Of a stretch of 64,000 bases of DNA, positions 22,780 to 35,460 are shown one piece after another. Every line of letters starts with the position of its first letter. Position 1 is the first letter of the stretch. Source of the DNA: Thereva unica (lineage: Eukaryota > Arthropoda > Insecta > Diptera > Therevidae). The notes beneath the pieces are model-generated. The model had not been told where the DNA came from and ran no database searches. It saw only the letters and a program-made list of their open reading frames with translations. The position numbers and the translations under genes are program-made. The stretch covers positions 156,441,850-156,505,849 of the forward strand of contig OX465283.1 of assembly GCA_949987705.1 (NCBI GenBank), written 5' to 3'.

Positions 22780-25600
22780 TATGTCTAGTCGATCAACGTG
22801 TGGTTCGATACATTTGTCCGACACCCTTGCTTCTGTTGCGTCCAACTCGGGGTTTCTTATGAATAAATTCCAAGAAATTTCTTCCAAGGCTGCAACGGTC
22901 TTTGACTCAATCGACGACATGCAATCGGCGATCCTGTCGCCACTTCCTCTTGCACTGTTTACTCCTTAGCTCCTCGTCATCCTATATTAGTTGGCATTAA
23001 AAGGAGTATGAAGCTTGTTCGGTCTGATATTGAATCACTTTTTATAGCAGTGGTACAAAATCACAACGCCCTGAATTCTCTATCCGTAAAATTTGAAAGC
23101 GTCAGTGATAGAATAAACACCCGTTGAACGGAGACACTATCTGATGGCGCCCCGCTGGTAGGAGAGCAGCTTCTTTCTGTTCCCTGCTCCACAGCTGTTT
23201 CTCTGATGAAGGATAATACAGCTACCCTAAACTTGTCAGCTTGAATGACCCGGCCATAAGACTTGAAAAGGGCCCTTCGGTGGAGACTGCCTTCAATCTG
23301 GCTCCTGACCACCCGAAAACCCGTAGAAAGCATGGTAAACGCAGACACAGTCGTAAAGTCAACGTTACGGATGCTGTCACTGCGAACCCCTCTACTTGTC
23401 CGACTGTCTTTATCCCAGAACCGGATGCGGCATCAACCTCTTCTGTTAGTATCATTGGAACGTCGGGCACTGGGGATGCTCAATCTTCGGTAACCTGGGC
23501 CAATTTGATAACCGTACCCAGACCGCGAAATATTTTCATTTCGCGCTTCTCCCCTGAAACTACGTGCGAGACAATTAAAAAATACCTAAGGGGGAAAAGC
23601 TATTAATCCTGCTATAGTCTCCTGTAGGATGAGAGCTAAATTTCCAAACCGGTTGTGTCTTTCATCCAGGCTGCACCGCCCAATACCACTGAAAAGCCTT
23701 TAGACCGCACGTTCTGGTCCTTTACAAAGTGTTGTGTTCCCCGCATGCGTGTGCAGCGTATTCCTGACACTCAATAGGTTTCAAAAAACTTAAGACGCTT
23801 TCCCTCAATTACCAAAATATCCAAGATGTGTCTCTGTCGACTTCGGCCAGTGATTTCGATATAATCGCTTTTACAGAAACATGGTTACACGTTGGCGTCA
23901 CAGTGGGATTCTTTATGCCGAACTTTTCGACTCCTTTCAAGTTTTTCGGAGAGATAGATATATTGACTCGTGGAGGCTCGTGGAGATGGTGTACTACTTG
24001 CTTGTAGAAACATTCTCAACTGTTGCTTAATAACGCTTCCTAGTCTTTGAACATTGAGATTCTCGCTCTTAAAGTCTCTCTAATCCTAGTAAAAAGCTTT
24101 GAATAGAGAAGACGAGGAAGAGCAATTTATTAAACACGGGGAAGCATTTTGGCAACACTAATGCATAGCATTCTTTACGTATTTGTGTCTAACCCGGACA
24201 GTGGCTGTGTTATATTTATTCAAAAACCGGGAGGGATATCGTTTCTCAGCAACCATCTCGGTGAGAACGCTTCACTTGGCTAAATGTTTGAAGCAGACCC
24301 TTCGCAAAACCTGAACAAATTTCACTACGCCTATGTCCGGGTTAGACAATGTATTTTGTTGTTGTGGTTAAAGTCAATGTATTTTGTTGTTGTGGTTAAA
24401 GTGGAGGGAGAGAATTAGAGAGAAAATTTCTTGATCCCAAGTGCTTCCCTCAAATCCGTGTACATGTACGCTATTTTCGGTTCCTTATCTTCTCTATTCA
24501 AAGGTAAAAAGGCCAATCTTGAATAACTGTCATCCAAGATTACTTCGATCGATTTCAATAGGTTGCTTTCCTCAAGTGAGTTGGATGACGATTTTGCAAG
24601 GTTTTAATCCTTTCTGTACAAAACCTTTGCATCTTGTATACCTATTGAACTTCTAAAGCTCTCCAGATCATCCCAACCCTAGTACAACTTTGTACTATGA
24701 GTTTAGACATGCCAAAAATTCAATTTCCTGCTGCTATTCTAAAATCCTGTGCAGAGGCCCTTCTGTGTCTCCTGATGTACAAAAATTCATTAATTCAGTG
24801 ATTTATTCAGAGATTGCTCCTATCTGTTAGACACTTCACCAAATCAACACGGTTTTCTTGCAGCTCGTTCCACTAACAATAATCTATTTGAGTTCTCTTC
24901 TTATACTGTTGGGGACTTTGTCGCTGGTTGCCAAACCGATTGTGTTTATACCGACTTCAGTAAGGCCTTTGACAAGCTCTCTCGCTTGATTATATAGCTC
25001 TCAAACTAAAAAAATAGGCTTTCCGAAAGCCCTTGTGGTATGGCCTTTACTCGAGTTCGCCTTCAGGGAGTGGACTCCTCACTACTCCTCCCAAATTCAA
25101 AGAGTCGAATCGGTTCAAAGGAAGTTTGTGCGACGTATACTCAGCCGCCTCTTTTGGGATAACCATCTTATTCTTCCGACGTCTTATGAGAACGGGCTTA
25201 AATTAATCAACTTAAGCTCCCTACATAAGCGTCACGAGGCTGCTGACGTTATTTTCGTTCATCGGGTACTGAATGGTAAGGTGGACTCAGGTTTCTTGTG
25301 TAGCCGTGCGTTGTTTAGAGTGAATAACTACAACCTGAGAGGTGAACCAATATCTACCAATTATTGGCATGTTCGAACTAGTTAATCATCTGCTTTTAAA
25401 TACTAACAAAAATAGGAGTGACAGGAGTGCTCTATTATCATGGTGTAAGAATATTACCTGAACGCAAGATTAGAAAGATAACCGTCAACCCTGAACTTAT
25501 TTGCAAATTTTCCATAATTTTTATTTCTAGTTTATAATTGCGAAGAGATGTTTAAAAATTCTATAGTAAAAATGTTGAGATTTTTATGAAGTGCAAAAAC
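22780..25600 (+). mobile_element. Jockey/CR1-like LINE, ORF1 and ORF2, broken
   Basis: ORF1-like sequence spans about 22781-23606. It has a basic linker and an RRM-like start NIFISRFSPETTCETIKKYL near 23530-23590. ORF2 follows with endonuclease (DFDIIAFTETWL near 23850-23890) and RT (QHGFLAARSTTNNLFEF near 24850-24900, then YTDFSKAFDKL near 24950). A deletion then joins it to the C-terminal region at 25035-25385 (VQRKFVRRILSRL, LKLINLSSLHKRHEAADVIF). The YADD palm is missing. A 29-bp tandem duplication lies at about 24345-24402. The tail to 25600 matches 21246-21410. Confidence 0.85.
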
Positions 25601-25609
25601 GGCAATGTT

Positions 25610-26935
25610 GCTAACCCAAAATGTGTAAATAGAACGTGGCCCATGTACACGTAGAGCTCATGACTAAACTTATTCGTTATCTGATAAATAAAAAGATAAA
25701 CACATATTATACCTGTTGATAATGAATTATTGCTCAACCAACCACTAGTTTAACTGGATATATTACTGTCTTATCTTTTTTTTGTTTTTTTTTTGTTTTG
25801 TTATTTTGGTCTCGGCAAGATAAATAATTTTCCTTCATCAAACATTGAATTTTATTGCAGATAACTACAGAAGGCATGATATGATATAATGTATCTATAA
25901 AAACCGTCGATAATGTATGGAAGGTAAAAATGTGTGTCGCAGTGCACATTTACTAAAGCTACAAAAAAAAGCACAATTTTAACCTAGAATTAAGGTATAT
26001 CGTAAAAATGTTTCTATTGCTTACCGGTTTTTCGAAATTAATTCATTTACCTGGCAGGTACGCGTATGATATCACACAAATCACACATCGTGACTTACTC
26101 TGGCTTAGAAAATATAATCTCTTACCTAATGCAGCAGAATTGATAATAAGAGTGAAAAATTACGAATTTCTGCATTATTTTTTTCTCCTCCATATAAATA
26201 TATATTTTTACACCAAAAATGGGGTTGGTTACCTATCATCACATCAACCACGTCAATGGAGCTGTCCTAAAAATAGAAGTAGAAATGGTGGTAGTTAATT
26301 TTGCTAAAACCAGGTCAACGCCATCAGTTATTTATCATCATTCTTTTCATGTTTATCGAAAAATATAGATGCACAATATTTTTTGTCTTTTTGACCAATG
26401 CTCTCGTAAAAGGGTTAGGCGGTTATTCACACGAAACTATCCTATGCCCGTCCATTGTCCAGGTGTTTGGGGATTGTGTTTTTTTCGACGTCGTCTTAAG
26501 TTACTTTCGAGTTAAATTGATATCTAGCACGCGAATCTAGTCTAGTCTAGGGGTGGTTTTTATCCGTCTGCATGTTTCTATTAAATTGAGTAAATTGTGT
26601 AGCACTAAATAAGTTATTTGAAGACGATGGATTTTTTTTTTGGTTTTTGTCTAATAGGGTAATTTTATCTGAATGATTGAGGTAGCTTAATTATTGTTTT
26701 CTACAGAAGACACCGTTTTAGTTAAATGGCTTGATGTCCCCGTATAAAGGTTAATCACAAAATCACGCAATAACTTACGTTTTTGTCATGGACTTAAAAA
26801 GAGATTAACAGTCTTATATACATACAATGAATCTCCCGTCGACTATGGTAATGTCAGATTCTGGTGGAAAAGTAATTGCACATCGGAAAGGCAAAAAGAA
26901 AAAAAGGTATTAGGGCTAAACATATCTGAGACGAC
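25610..26935. other. Gene-free stretch
   Basis: AT-rich sequence with T runs. The + strand frames at 26008-26298 and 26301-26540 have biased composition, no known motif and no splice context. I see no transposon ends. Confidence 0.5.
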
Positions 26936-26939
26936 TAAA

Positions 26940-29080
26940 TGGTTAAGAATAAATTTAAGCGCGCAACATTAAAGAAAAGAATCTCAAAATCTCAGGGAGC
27001 GTCTCAAGTCAGTAGTATAGCTAAGAGGGCGCAGTCCACTGCTTCAGTGAAGTCATCGGTTGTGAGCTCGGGTGTGAGCTCTATCCGAGACAAGATCCTG
27101 TGCGGTGAGCTTTTTTATGTTTAGTTTTGGATGTGAGCACCACCTGATCTACCTGATCTACCAGGTAACCGTCACATCACGTCACTGCGCCAGAACCCTC
27201 TTAGCTATACTACTCAAGCCCCCACGGGCAACGTCGCTCTGTTTGTCTGTCTCTGTCTCTTTGTGAGGTGCTTATTGAAAAAAAAGAATGTATCATGTTT
27301 TATTTGCGGGCGCTTTTTCCATAGACCTTCTTGTCGGCTCGATGATGACATTTTAAGACTTATCGAATGGCTTGACTTGATAATTTGGAAATGCGCATAT
27401 TGTAATGTCTTGCCCATCCGCATATTGTAATGTCTTGCCCATCCGCGTGGCGATGGCTCTTTTGTGAATGCACCCAAAAATCAGGGTCTCTCTCTCTTTA
27501 CGAGGTACTTTGAGTCATACGGAGCACTTTGGTGAAAAAACCGCTGCGTCCGTTGCCTTTAAAAATTTCCCAGCGGCTTTGCCGTCCGTCCCTCTTGGGA
27601 ACTCAGAGTTGATGTTCTCGCATTCGGCTGCTCAACTCACCTGTTAAACCATTGCAATTTGAAACTGTTGCTGATTTAGTGCCTGTTGTTGATGCTGTCG
27701 ACTGTTAGTAAGCTGCTGTTGTTGGAGGCGCTCTGTCTAACAGCGATGTTATTACTGACGTGAATGGTGGTTCCTATGCTGCTGTTACTGCTGCGATAGA
27801 TCGAACAATTCCTAGAGCAAACAGTTCGATTTCAGGAAGGTAATGTAGGTGTGGCGACTACCCATATGGTGAACACCGCGGTTAAGCTAGGCCTATTGTA
27901 TACTTGACAAAAGTTAGGTCGACGACCGATGCAGTTAGTGTAGTGACGATAAAGTGCCGCAATAAAGCGGAAAAAGCACTGCGCTTAAACTAAAATTAGG
28001 GCAGATTTAGGCTCTAATGTATTTTTAACCGGGGTAACAAGAGCGGTAGTGAAAGGTGTTGCATTAAGCAGAAAAACCTTTAAGTTATCTACGACTCTCT
28101 TAGAAAGCTGGAGGTTGATCTGCACGAACTCAAGCATCTTCAGATGCTCCCTGGGGGTAATCAGTGGCACCCTCCTTGAAATTCAATATCCAGCCTCTCA
28201 ATTTGGAGGAACTAGTGGACAATTCGTCCAAGATATGAGACTACGCACATCTTCTGGGATTTTAGTTAGTTAGCCTTTAAGGACTGGATAAAATTCCGGT
28301 GTCCAGCTTCAACTTAAACAACCAGATGCGGGCGTTAGGGCTCGCCGATATATCCACAGCTGAGATGAGTTGGAAACTCTTGCCTTCTAATGCGTCACTT
28401 ATATATCTTAGTGACGGGTCTGCCTAGGAAGTCTTTCGGGCCTAGTCTTCGCATATGATCACCCTAAAGACTCTGACTACTTCCGAGAAGTCTTAGCAGG
28501 GCGTCGATGCTTCCTTGCCTAAGAAGAATTGGTCCAAAACTATCTCTAATAGTTTGGCTTCTATCCTCCCAGGTCTCAGGGCTGATGCCTTCCCTCAAAG
28601 TTCATCCAACCTTTGTGGGCTCTGCTGGGATCCACCTGCCGATGCTGTATTTTTTTGTCGGAAGCCCAAGCAAATTTATGCCTTTTTGGAGGTGCTATAC
28701 CTTGCCTTTTATGCACTAGTAGAATTGGCGGTCTTTGCAATTATCGTCCCCTGGCTGGATGCGAGTAGTTCTTCCGACCTTGCCCGGTCATCAGAGGAAA
28801 CCACTTATGATACACTTCTACTTCTTCTTTAACGGTTCTACAACCGGGATCTGGTCCTGGCCTCTCGCTCATGTTCTCTTAACCGGTCCTGATTCTGAAC
28901 CGTTGTCATCCAGTATTACATCCCTAAGCTCTGACCGACCTGATCTACGCCATCTTTCCAGCAAATGTTGTGTTTCGGTCGTGAAAACTTTCTACAGAGC
29001 TTTAGATGTTCTACCAATGATGTCCATGTCGTCCATATCCATTGGAAGGACTTATGGAGGATTATGCTACGTCTGAATCC
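26940..29080 (+). mobile_element. Probable LINE ORF1 remnant with PHD-like finger
   Basis: At about 27296-27400 the + strand reads CFICGRFFHRPSC then WKCAYC, a CxxC-x4-H-x4-C ... CxxC arrangement like the PHD-type fingers in ORF1 of some insect LINEs. A basic Ser/Lys-rich stretch precedes it (26939-27120). Further pieces to 29080, including frames at 28049-28273 and 28515-28832, look like decayed coding sequence but I cannot name them. A 27-bp tandem duplication lies at 27394-27444. There is no splice evidence for a host gene. Confidence 0.5.
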
Positions 29081-29309
29081 CGTATTAATTCATGCATTAC
29101 AATATCACCTCGCCTCATTTGAAGTATGACATTGTACTGGCTCAAATGAAAAAAGAGGCATTTCTTACAAACTCATTTTATAATTGAGTCCTACTCAACA
29201 CTAGTACCGGGTGCATTTGTTCGCTATGCGCGCTAATTATGGGCGCATATATGCTTCTAAAAATATAAGTATGTCTGTGCTTGGTTTGCACGTGAATATA
29301 CCAACTAAT

Positions 29310-29400
29310 TACTTTTACTCGCGGAAGGACAATGCTACGGAATGGATTCGAACCACGGATCTCTGCGATGGTAGTCGGATATCTTAAAATCGAGATAACG
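29310..29400 (-). mobile_element. tRNA-derived SINE-like fragment
   Basis: The - strand carries ATCCGTGGTTCGAATCC at about 29340-29357, nearly identical to the B-box segment at about 3035-3050. Sequence on either side diverges. No complete tRNA fold was found, so it is not called a tRNA gene. Confidence 0.4.
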
Positions 29401-29599
29401 CCTGACAGTAATGTGTCGTCCTTTGGAACTGCTGCAATGCTTCACCTCTCCACACAGATAGTCATGTCATTGTCCTTTCAAACCGTCAATGTATTAGTTT
29501 TGCTTCATGTTTACGGTCTATGGCTATGTATATCTCCAGTAATACTCCAAAAAATATAAACTTAAATAAACTCCACATAAATATAGTTCATTACCAACG

Positions 29600-31530
29600 A
29601 AACGCAAATTCAGATTCATTCAATATCGATAATTGCCTTCAATGCTATTCATTAATTCCATTTGATTTGAATTGATCAGGGTCGTAAAAATCACCGCTAC
29701 CCCCTCCCTGTGCCAAAAAGCGTTTATAACAATTCCCTGCCGAGCCATACCCCCTCCAAAAAAGGCACTATTGAGGAGCATTGGAACGCAAGATCTTCCG
29801 CGAAATCTCACCCAACAACCGGAGCATGAATGATCCATTAATCCGTCTCGTAACTCGCAGGTTATTATCTCACCTTTGTGTCGAAAAGAAAAACAAAGTT
29901 ACGATGACTCAATAAAAAGTCGCAGTGACTTTTTTCGTCGGCTTCTCGCTGGCCTAATCTCGGTTCTGAATGACAAAAGTTACGTAATCAAAATATTTTG
30001 CTTCGAATTGGAGCTTTCGGCTCGATGCGAGGAGGAATGACAGAAATTTCGCGTGGTTCCAATTGCTTGTGGGGCTCCGTGGACGGATGGAAGAGGCGCT
30101 CGCCTCACTGGTTTTATGGCGAGGCGGCGGGAATGAATGACTCAATGAATGGGTTGTTTTCCAGCTCCAAGGTTCACCCGAGTTAAATCATTAATAGATA
30201 TCACCAGAGTGGCGGATGATATCAGAATCAGATGTGTTTGCTGATTGATAAGGAGACGACGACGCCTATTTTTTCGCGATAGGGAAGTTTACAAAAATTG
30301 GTTTTAGATATGAAATTGGAGCTTGGGATTTTTTTTGTGGTAGAGACTGTACAATTGAAAAAGTCGTTATGCAGCTTGTGATTTATTTAGGGGATTGCAT
30401 AATCTGGGTCCAGACATAGATTTTTAGGGAAAGTAGATCTACTAGTAACATAACACCATATCGAATACATCTAGGTGTAAACAGGACTCTGCTTCCTCGT
30501 CCTTGAACTACTTCTTAGACCATCAAAAACAACAAATATCGTCTAGATGACCAAACTATATTAAAATTCATGTGAGAACACCGCAGTATTTTTTTAAATA
30601 ATAAATTATTATCGTTTTCGTCTACCAAATCATCATCCACAGCTAATTTCTGAATGTTCTACCCAAGAAGCTCCCCAACTCCAGCCGCACTACTATGGGA
30701 TATGAATTACTCATTTGAGCATTACCAAACTTGATTCGGCTACGATAGAAACCAGTCAAGGTTTTTTGGAATTCGCCATTTTTTTCTTTATTTTGTTGTT
30801 GTTGAAGATTTAATCACAATAAATGTTGTCTTCCGGCTTTTAGGTTAAACGTGAATTTTTGCTGCTAATAATAAAATTTGTTGTTTGGGGTTAAAACTCT
30901 AATTTTTTGACTGTTGACTTAAGCTCATTATAATTTTTTTTTGTTTTGTTTATGTTTTTGCAATTTTTTTCGCTTTGTGTGTTTGAGGAGTGATTTTTTT
31001 AAAAATAAACTTAATAAAAAAAAATTTTGGGTATATGACTTGTTGTTGAACATCAGGTAGATATGATGTTAGCATTGTTTCAATTACGTAATTTGTTTGG
31101 AAATATAAATTATTTTAGGATATGAAACTCCTACACTTAAAAATATAAAATGTAAACGAAAGTAAAAATACGAAGCTCTATAAATAAAATTAAAGACATA
31201 TGGATGGGTATGTAGGTGTAATATATCAAATGTGTATGACATAGCCCATAGTGGGTAATGCATTATGCTATAGTTAAAAATCTCTGTTTTTTTTTCTTTA
31301 TTCAGTATATTGCATGTATGTTTGAAAATTGTATTTGTGACGTTGAAGTTGTCAAAAACGTTTGTGTTTAAAACCTTTATGCAATAGTTTCAAAATAACT
31401 ATGCAAGCTGAAAATGATTCACATAAAATATATAAAAATTGTTCAGTATGTCTTTAGGAGAAAAAATAGGCAAACAAAAAAATTTTTTTTTTTTGGAAAT
31501 ATTACTCAACGTTTTTACAATTCCGTTCAA
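29600..31530. other. Gene-free stretch
   Basis: AT-rich, with long T runs. The - strand frame at 29954-30145 and the + strand frame at 29998-30186 overlap and show no domain. A less AT-rich patch at about 29990-30180 is unexplained. Confidence 0.45.
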
Positions 31531-31535
31531 AATGC

Positions 31536-31721
31536 GTGATTTCGAAAGATCCTAATAATAATGATATCATCATCATCTTCAGGAGCTCCATAGTCTATTG
31601 TTGGCCTTGGCTTACTCCATTGTTCGCCTCCATGATTCTCGATCCCTGGCCCAAATCCTATTCCCAACTGTCTCGAGTCATCCTCGACGTCATCTATTTA
31701 CCTTTTCTTAAGCCGACCTGG
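31536..31721 (-). mobile_element. RTE/craniofacial-type LINE, extreme C-terminus
   Basis: Left part of a LINE tail interrupted by the insertion at 31722-32308. On the - strand it reads PGRLKKR then a decayed region equivalent to WxDDVxxDLxxLGxxDWxxxAxDRxxW, down to EANNG. It continues in frame with the piece at 32309-32660 when the insertion is removed. Confidence 0.75.
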
Positions 31722-32308
31722 AGCACGTTCAAAAACCTTACTATAGTAAACCACGAGGTAAGCTGTGTTTATGCTACATCACTTCACTTAACCACGAAAG
31801 TTTATGTTTAACCATGGAGGTTTTTGAACGCACCGTGGTTAACTACGTGGTAAAGAAAATTAAAAAAATTGTTCCATAAAATAGTGTCGGCTATTTGCCT
31901 CAATTATTTCCAATAATTATTTATGTTGTTGTTGTTGTTGTTTTTTAATTACTAGTCAAGCTAGTGTACCCAAGAGGGTCCCTTAATGGTCCGAGCCTTT
32001 CAGCTATATTAACCATGAATCAAATAATTATTTATTTAAAATAATCTCACAAATCCCACTTTGATTTGTTCATTATTAACATTGAAACAAATGTCAAAAA
32101 ATTGTTTTTATTCTTCTTCTTCTTAACTATCGCGAACCATGCTCCCGAGCATGGTTAAAATTTAACTACACCATGGTTAACCACGGGAGTTTTTGAACGC
32201 CAAAAAGTTATGCTCGTGGTTATGTTGTAGTTAACCACGGAGTTTTTGAACGACAAAAATTTACCATAGTTAACCATGGTTCACCATAGTAAGGTTTTTG
32301 AACGCGCT
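31722..32308. mobile_element. Foldback-like DNA element, 5-bp target duplication
   Basis: A 587-bp element beginning AGCACGTTCAAAAACCTTAC and ending GTAAGGTTTTTGAACGCGCT, flanked by CCTGG at 31717-31721 and 32309-32313. The module TTTTTGAACG with TTAACCA(T/C)GG recurs several times inside the right half, giving several nested inverted repeats. Removing it plus one CCTGG restores GKRRPGRLKKR in the host LINE. A related short piece is at 38165-38285. A five-base duplication does not by itself fix the superfamily. Confidence 0.85.
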
Positions 32309-32660
32309 CCTGGTCTCCGTTTTCCTGGGCTGCTTTCCCAGCATTATCTTTGTCGGGTTCCGTTCTGCGCCTCGTTGAACATGACCAATCGTAGTCTGTT
32401 TATTTTGATCACTTTAACGATGTTTGGAATCTTTCTAATTTCAGGCTAACAACTCTGAGTTGTGTCTTCTCCACCCAATGCCATCAATCTGTATTCCTTT
32501 GTGGATCGAATGACGGATTTTTCTTTCAAATCTTCCTAACAATGCTTCGTCTGCGTTTTTCAGTGTCCAAACTTCCGAACCATATAGTAGGACAAGCCTT
32601 ATTAGTGCTGTAAAGTGCCAATTTTGTCTTCCTTGAAATATTTCTAGACCTCAGGTGCTT
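32309..32660 (-). mobile_element. RTE/craniofacial-type LINE, C-terminal region
   Basis: The - strand encodes decayed SExWxLKxxDE...FERK-equivalent sequence, then ALGGEDTTQSC (for WRRRYNxEL), then KIPNIVKVIKINRLRLVMFN near 32370-32430 and GKRRPG next to the insertion. All are landmarks of the tail that follows RT in this family. Several stops are present. Confidence 0.75.
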
Positions 32661-32717
32661 GCGTAGCCAATGCTAATAACGAATAATACACGAATTCATC
32701 GACTGTTTCTATATTGT

Positions 32718-32820
32718 AGCCCCGGTAAAAATAAAATATGGCCTTACAACGGGCGGTTGAAATATAGTCCTCGGCCCGTTTTCGCCCGCCGTAAGTCCAT
32801 TTTTTATTCGGGAGGTGTCG
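32718..32820. mobile_element. Short palindromic MITE
   Basis: About 100 bp. The left arm GTAAAAATAAAATATGGCC and TTACAACGGGCG pairs with the right arm CGCCCGCCGTAAGTCCATTTTTTATTCGGG. The same terminal block (CCCGTTGTA..GCC...TTTTATTTTTA(T/C)TCG) occurs at about 41440-41480 and 47175-47215, so it is a dispersed family. Confidence 0.65.
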
Positions 32821-32999
32821 ATCGTTATGTTTTGTCTGGTACTTCTGGTATTTTTGTGCACATATTCTTTGATTTGTGCTCGTTTATTTACAATCCGCTT
32901 GCTCAAGTGCTACAAAGATCTCCTTCATGCTCTCTAATGGACAGCAATATCGTCGGCAAAGGCTAATATTTGCACTGAAATATCAAAGAATAGGAATAG

Positions 33000-34230
33000 G
33001 TTAAGGGTTATGAGGGTTCGAAGGGGTGTTGAAGAAGGTGGCAATGAGCTCTACATTTCAAATCTTGGATGTTGTAGGAGCTTGGAAATATCGACTAATG
33101 TAACGCTTAAGATGTGAAGGGATGGGTCTGTCATGAGTTCAACTTCGTCTACTGTCACGGATGGAGAAGAGCTGCATATACTTCGTTTCGGTAGGGTTGA
33201 ATTCGACACGAATCTTACTTCCCCACTCTAGAATGAGTTTAACGTCGTTATTAATAGAGTTGGATATTAGTTAAAGGTCATCAAGACAGGATCTGGCACA
33301 TGTCCGCCTTGTACTGACGCCATAAGAGTAACGCAAGGCACCGTCGTCGCCAAAGCTGAGAAGTGGGTTGGAGGGGATTGAAAGTAGGTCATTTATAAAA
33401 ATGAGAAATAGGCAAGGTGATAAAATTGACCCCTGTGGAACCCCCTGCAGATATTGGGTGGGATGCGGATTTGACGCCATCCAATACTACTTTGATTGAA
33501 CGGCCGAAAAAGAAATCCTCAATCCACTTCTGTAGAAGTGTGTCGACTTCAATATCTTTGAGTTTTGAGTTTACAGGTCTGAGTGCCAAACTCTATCGAA
33601 AGCCTTGGGAGATATCTAGAGCATTCATCCAACGAACAATCGAGACTTCGGTTGAGGTGTTCTGTAGGACAAACTAAAAGATCTCCAGAGGTCTTTTTTG
33701 TCGGAAGCCTACTATCTGTCGTTTATGATTAGGTTGGATTCTAGATATCCCATAAGTTTTTTGTTGATTATCGTCTCCATGGTTTTGGGAGGGAATAGAA
33801 ATGATTGCATTATCTTAAGACGACAGGGGGTATATTATCGGATCCAGTGGGTTTCTTGGCATGAAGCAAACAGAGATGCTAATAAATCGGCCTTGGATTG
33901 GCTGTCTATTATCACCTTCTCATTGTGGATAAAGGAAAGGGTTGAAGCTGTAGTGAAATCCTTCTTGATGGAACTTAAGAACCAGAAGTTTTTGCTAGCA
34001 CACATTGCATTAAGGAGTTTACTTCTCAATTTCTTGTCAATTAAATAACTTGCATCGCTTAGCTGATATGAAAGCCTCATTTTCCTCTTCTCAGTAGAAG
34101 TAAGCGAACTAATTTGTCCTTTTGCCAAGTTTTTGATGTAGATAATAACGCATCCATTCTAAAACAGCGTGGCCATCACCGTTTTCGAAGCTGAATTGAA
34201 ACCTTTCCTTTGTCTCCAGAGTGTAGTAGT
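33000..34230 (-). mobile_element. BS/Jockey-type LINE, copy A (RT, broken)
   Basis: Read right to left: pre-RT linker (FENGDGHAVL-equivalent near 34150-34200, SLSFIHNEKVIID near 33900-33940), RT core KLKDIEVDTLLQKWIEDFFF and GRSIKVVLDGVKS near 33470-33560, VPQGSILSPCLFLIFINDL near 33380-33440, and FGDDGALRYS near 33330. FADD has become FGDD. WGSKIRVEFNPTETKYMQL follows near 33185-33225, then a deletion and a tail near 33050. There is one frameshift near 33440. Same family as copies at 53900-54500 and 58995-60930. Confidence 0.88.
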
Positions 34231-34729
34231 CTATACAATATTATTGAGAGCACACCAACAAAGGTAACCTTAAATTGTAAGTTTTAATAGGAACTTCGAC
34301 CTTAGGTCACTCCGTATATAATCCAAGATCGGGGTTAACTTGATAACCTCACACCGCATTCGCCATGTGTAAAATGTCGAAACCCGAGTATTTCGATTGA
34401 GTAATCTGAGATCTTTTTTTTTAATTACAACAATAATATGACGAGGTTTGAGATGATAGGAGATGGTTTCGCACGTGGCTCTAAGGTCAGCATTCTCGCC
34501 CTTATTTTCCATAACAACAAGCTTTAACAATATTTGAGTGAGCTTCACCCTACCCTCCTGTGATTATATCGGTGTATTTAGAACCTACTTAAAACTTATT
34601 CCCGGTGGAACTTTTCATAGTTTTACATATGTCGATGTTTTGTTAGTGTTCTTTTTATTTGATCAAATTTTAGAAATAATTGCGCAATATTGCGAAATAC
34701 GTGCTCCAGAATCCCTAACTTACTCCTAG
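34231..34729. other. Unassigned stretch between two LINEs
   Basis: Includes a 92-codon - strand frame (34270-34548) with no recognised domain. It probably belongs to one of the adjoining retrotransposons or to an insertion between them. Confidence 0.35.
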
Positions 34730-35460
34730 GCAAACAGTAGAGTAGGTTTACTGTAAGACCCTTGCCAATATGCTTGTGTAAAACCTTCTCCATCGTTTTC
34801 AGGAGAAAGGAAAATAAGCTGTTGCGTTAACGGGGTTTTGCTTCCTTATACGATCATCTCCCCACTTTAGAAGGAAAGACAATCCTAGCACCAATCCAAC
34901 TCCTCGGAATATAGGTCAGGGCAAATCTACCTCAGAATAATGGCAGCAGGATCAGTAGGATCTTAACCAAGCCCTTCTGCAGGAGGCCAGGGAAGAAATG
35001 GTCTTTGCCAACAGCAAAGATCTATTCGATCTATTGTGGGACCAGTGGGCAAAAAATATATCTTATGCAGTGTTAGGTTCTGAAGTCTTTTCAGGATCAG
35101 CTACTAGAGAGCCTGGCAGATGAGTGCTCATTAATAGCTTCAAGGTATCTCTGGTGATCTCCGTAGGACCACCCCTCCTGAACCCATCAGAATTCCTGAA
35201 GGAAGCAACGCCATTTGAGTGATCTTTAGACAAGACTTCTTGTAACATCTAAGAGGCGGAAAGCTTGTATATTTCTTCGCTTTCCATGATCTTCGTTTAA
35301 ACTTTCTAAACTCCCTGTTATATTGTGCGAGGGCTTTCTTGTAATATACCCAGTTACCCGATATCTTAGCCCTGTGAAATAGTTTTCTAGCTTCTGTCCT
35401 GTTTCTGTAGAGATCAGCGTTGTGGTCAGATATTGTTGGCTCGATTGCCACGGGTCAGTT
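34730..35460 (-). mobile_element. RNase H-type (I/LOA-like) LINE fragment: linker and RT start
   Basis: At 35280-35451 the - strand reads LYRNRTEARKLFHRAKIS and KKALAQYNREFRKFKRRSWK, the pre-RT linker of RNase H-bearing LINEs. After a gap, RT fingers follow: KDHFFPGLLQKGL, ALTYIPRSWIGARIVFPSK near 34860-34930, and LLKTMEKVLHKHIGKGL near 34760-34810. It is likely the same family as 40470-40870 and 49010-50240. Truncated and frameshifted. Confidence 0.8.

Noticed and set aside
26008..26540. Two adjacent frames of 96 and 79 codons as a small gene
   Set aside because: Hydrophobic AT-driven composition, no domains, no splice context.
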